Positions 62,593 to 64,000 of a stretch of DNA of 64,000 bases are shown piece after piece (position 1 is the first letter of the stretch; the number at the start of each line of letters is the position of its first letter). The stretch is from contig JAJZFV010000002.1 in the NCBI GenBank assembly GCA_021805205.1, forward strand, positions 124,001 to 188,000. Direction: 5' to 3'. Position numbers and translations under genes: made by a program. Source of the DNA: Actinomycetes bacterium (GTDB lineage: Bacteria > Actinomycetota > Acidimicrobiia > Acidimicrobiales > Acidimicrobiaceae). Under the pieces are notes generated by a model. The model was not told where the DNA came from. It searched no databases and was given only the letters and a program-made list of their open reading frames with translations.

Positions 62593-64000
62593 TTGAAGAT
62601 ATTTTCAAACTCCAAGTCCCTAAGTGTCGGGATATGCCAGATAAATCCCATCGTTGGTGATATCTACGGCAATGTCGAGAAGATAGTTGAGGCGATCCTC
62701 GAAGTCAAACGAGGTGGAGCACAAGTTGCGGTCTTACCGGAGTTGGCTCTTTCTGGTTATCCGCCCGAGGATCTCCTTCTTAAACCAAACTTTATTCGAG
62801 AGTGCGCCGCCGCAATAGAGGAGATCGCCCAGCGCACTCCAGATATCTGTTCCATAGTGGGCTACCCCGAAGGAGACCTTGGACTATTTAACTCTGCCGC
62901 AATCAGCAATGGAGGAAAGGTCGTAGCAAGGTATCACAAGCGCCTCCTTCCTAACTACGGCGTCTTCGACGAGCTCCGCTACTTCACTCCAGGAGATGGG
63001 GATATTGAGATATTCCAGATAGGGGAGGTGCGCTTCGGGGTCTCGATATGTGAAGATATCTGGAGTCCAAATGGACCATGTGCAATCGCGGCAGCCCAAG
63101 GCGCCGAAGTTATCTTCAACCTAAACGCCTCTCCCTACTCAGTCGGACGAAAGTGGGATAGGTATCTCATGCTTTCGACTCGCTCAAGCGACTTTTCAAT
63201 ACCAATCGTCTATACCAATCTCGTAGGTGGTCAAGATGAATTGGTATTCGACGGTGGATCTATGGTCTTTGGTAGCGACGGTACTCTCCTATCGTCGTTT
63301 GAAACTTTCGAAGTGCAAAACGCTACCGTGACCCTAGACCTTGATCGCCAGATTCGAGACCATCAACTCGACCCCCGCGGCACCAAGAAGGCCACCCCTC
63401 GCAAGGTGATAGACGTTGGAGAACTGCCAACACCTTTGGCTTCCAACTTCGAGGCTCCCTTTGAAATTGAATTTCTCCACCATCCAATGCTCAACACCAA
63501 TCAACATTGGCTGGAGAGCGTTGACGCCTACCACTTAGAACAGATACTTGATGCACTAACCCTAGGTATCTCCGACTACGTAGTCAAAAACGGCTTCAAA
63601 AGTGTAGTCATTGGCCTTTCCGGAGGAATCGACTCGGCTCTTTGTGCAGCAATATGTTCGATAGCGCTAGGGCCCCAAAACGTTACCGGGATTGCGATGC
63701 CGTCCATCTATAACCCAGATTCATCCCAAAAAGACGCCTACGAACTAGCCAAGAATCTTGGAATCAATTACCACGTACTTCCAATTATTGACGTACATGA
63801 GTCGATCCGAAATGCACTATCACCAGTCCTCGGTGGGCTACCCCAAGGACTCACCGACGAAAATCTTCAAAGCCGGATCAGAGGTCTCTCCCTGATGGCG
63901 TTCTCCAACGCAACAGGTGCGCTCCTTGTGGCTACTGGAAATAAATCAGAGGTAGCGACAGGGTACTCAACGCTTTACGGCGATAGCGCTGGCGGTTTCG
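62593..64000 (+). CDS. nadE: Glutamine-dependent NAD+ synthetase, N-terminal part (runs off the window)
   Basis: 469 codons are visible with no stop. The N-terminal nitrilase-fold glutaminase has its Glu-Lys-Cys set: VLPELALSGYPPEDLLL, RYHKRLLPNYGVFDE, and FGVSICEDIW. The synthetase domain has the P-loop VVIGLSGGIDSALCAAI and ATGNKSEVATGYSTLYGDSA at the edge. It amidates NaAD to NAD+ using glutamine nitrogen. TTG 62593 (KIFSNSKSLSVGICQINP) is the most upstream start after an in-frame stop at 62581. Nearby glnA supplies glutamine. Confidence 0.93.
   Translation, partial: MKIFSNSKSLSVGICQINPIVGDIYGNVEKIVEAILEVKRGGAQVAVLPELALSGYPPEDLLLKPNFIRECAAAIEEIAQRTPDICSIVGYPEGDLGLFNSAAISNGGKVVARYHKRLLPNYGVFDELRYFTPGDGDIEIFQIGEVRFGVSICEDIWSPNGPCAIAAAQGAEVIFNLNASPYSVGRKWDRYLMLSTRSSDFSIPIVYTNLVGGQDELVFDGGSMVFGSDGTLLSSFETFEVQNATVTLDLDRQIRDHQLDPRGTKKATPRKVIDVGELPTPLASNFEAPFEIEFLHHPMLNTNQHWLESVDAYHLEQILDALTLGISDYVVKNGFKSVVIGLSGGIDSALCAAICSIALGPQNVTGIAMPSIYNPDSSQKDAYELAKNLGINYHVLPIIDVHESIRNALSPVLGGLPQGLTDENLQSRIRGLSLMAFSNATGALLVATGNKSEVATGYSTLYGDSAGGF

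Overview
This 64 kb window reads as a stretch of chromosome from a moderate-GC actinobacterium, most likely of class Acidimicrobiia (Acidithrix/Ferrimicrobium-like). That placement is inference from gene content: the tilS-hpt-fol-pan-coaX-lysS block, a COG5282-type metalloprotease, CarD, a SigR/RsrA-like pair, a coproheme decarboxylase, a GlnR-like regulator beside glnA, Lhr with a Nei2-type glycosylase, and a KimA-like permease beside two TrkA/Ceo proteins. Base composition looks well below Streptomyces or Mycobacterium. No phage, insertion sequence, CRISPR array or plasmid gene was recognised. Almost everything is housekeeping, and many genes start with GTG or TTG.

Layout. 0-13 kb: a polyprenyl synthetase tail, GtrA, TesB, citrate synthase, a VOC protein, GNAT, Nei2-Lhr, NUDIX, PAC2, NIL-LarE, ChdC. 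13-24 kb: a divergent FtsH-like protease coupled to a lipoprotein-like gene; groEL under a perfect CIRCE operator; a threonine-synthase-like gene plus a CysO/MoaD-like sulfur carrier under a SAM-I-clan riboswitch; glycerate kinase; convergent otsA/otsB; a LytR_C protein. 24-37 kb: tRNA-Thr(UGU), rlmB, ispF-ispD, carD, a Crp regulator, lysS, coaX, panC, folK-folB-folP-folE, hpt, tilS, a metalloprotease, and sigR with its zinc anti-sigma factor. 37-42 kb: a fruR-fruK-EIIA-HPr-EI phosphotransfer cluster with no EIIBC. 42-44 kb: a gene-poor island with one beta-propeller-like lipoprotein. 44-64 kb: tRNA-Thr(CGU), holB-tmk-topA, the KimA-like permease fused to an OB-fold domain, ceoB-ceoC, a Hrq1/YprA-type protein that has lost its ATPase motifs, a HAD hydrolase, an MFS exporter, mrp, erpA/iscA, glnA and its regulator, a GGDEF protein, and the start of nadE.

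Main points for a second look. (1) The riboswitch-thrC-like-sulfur-carrier operon may be a methionine-branch (homocysteine-forming) unit rather than a threonine operon. (2) The full-length DUF1998 helicase homologue has no recognisable Walker A, DExH or GRxGR motif. (3) The KimA-OB fusion joins functions that, as I recall, are separate nearby genes in mycobacteria. (4) ftsH is absent from its usual place between hpt and folE, while a strongly modified FtsH-like protein is encoded elsewhere. (5) LarE is paired with a free-standing NIL domain. All functional proposals are inference from sequence reading; no database search was possible.
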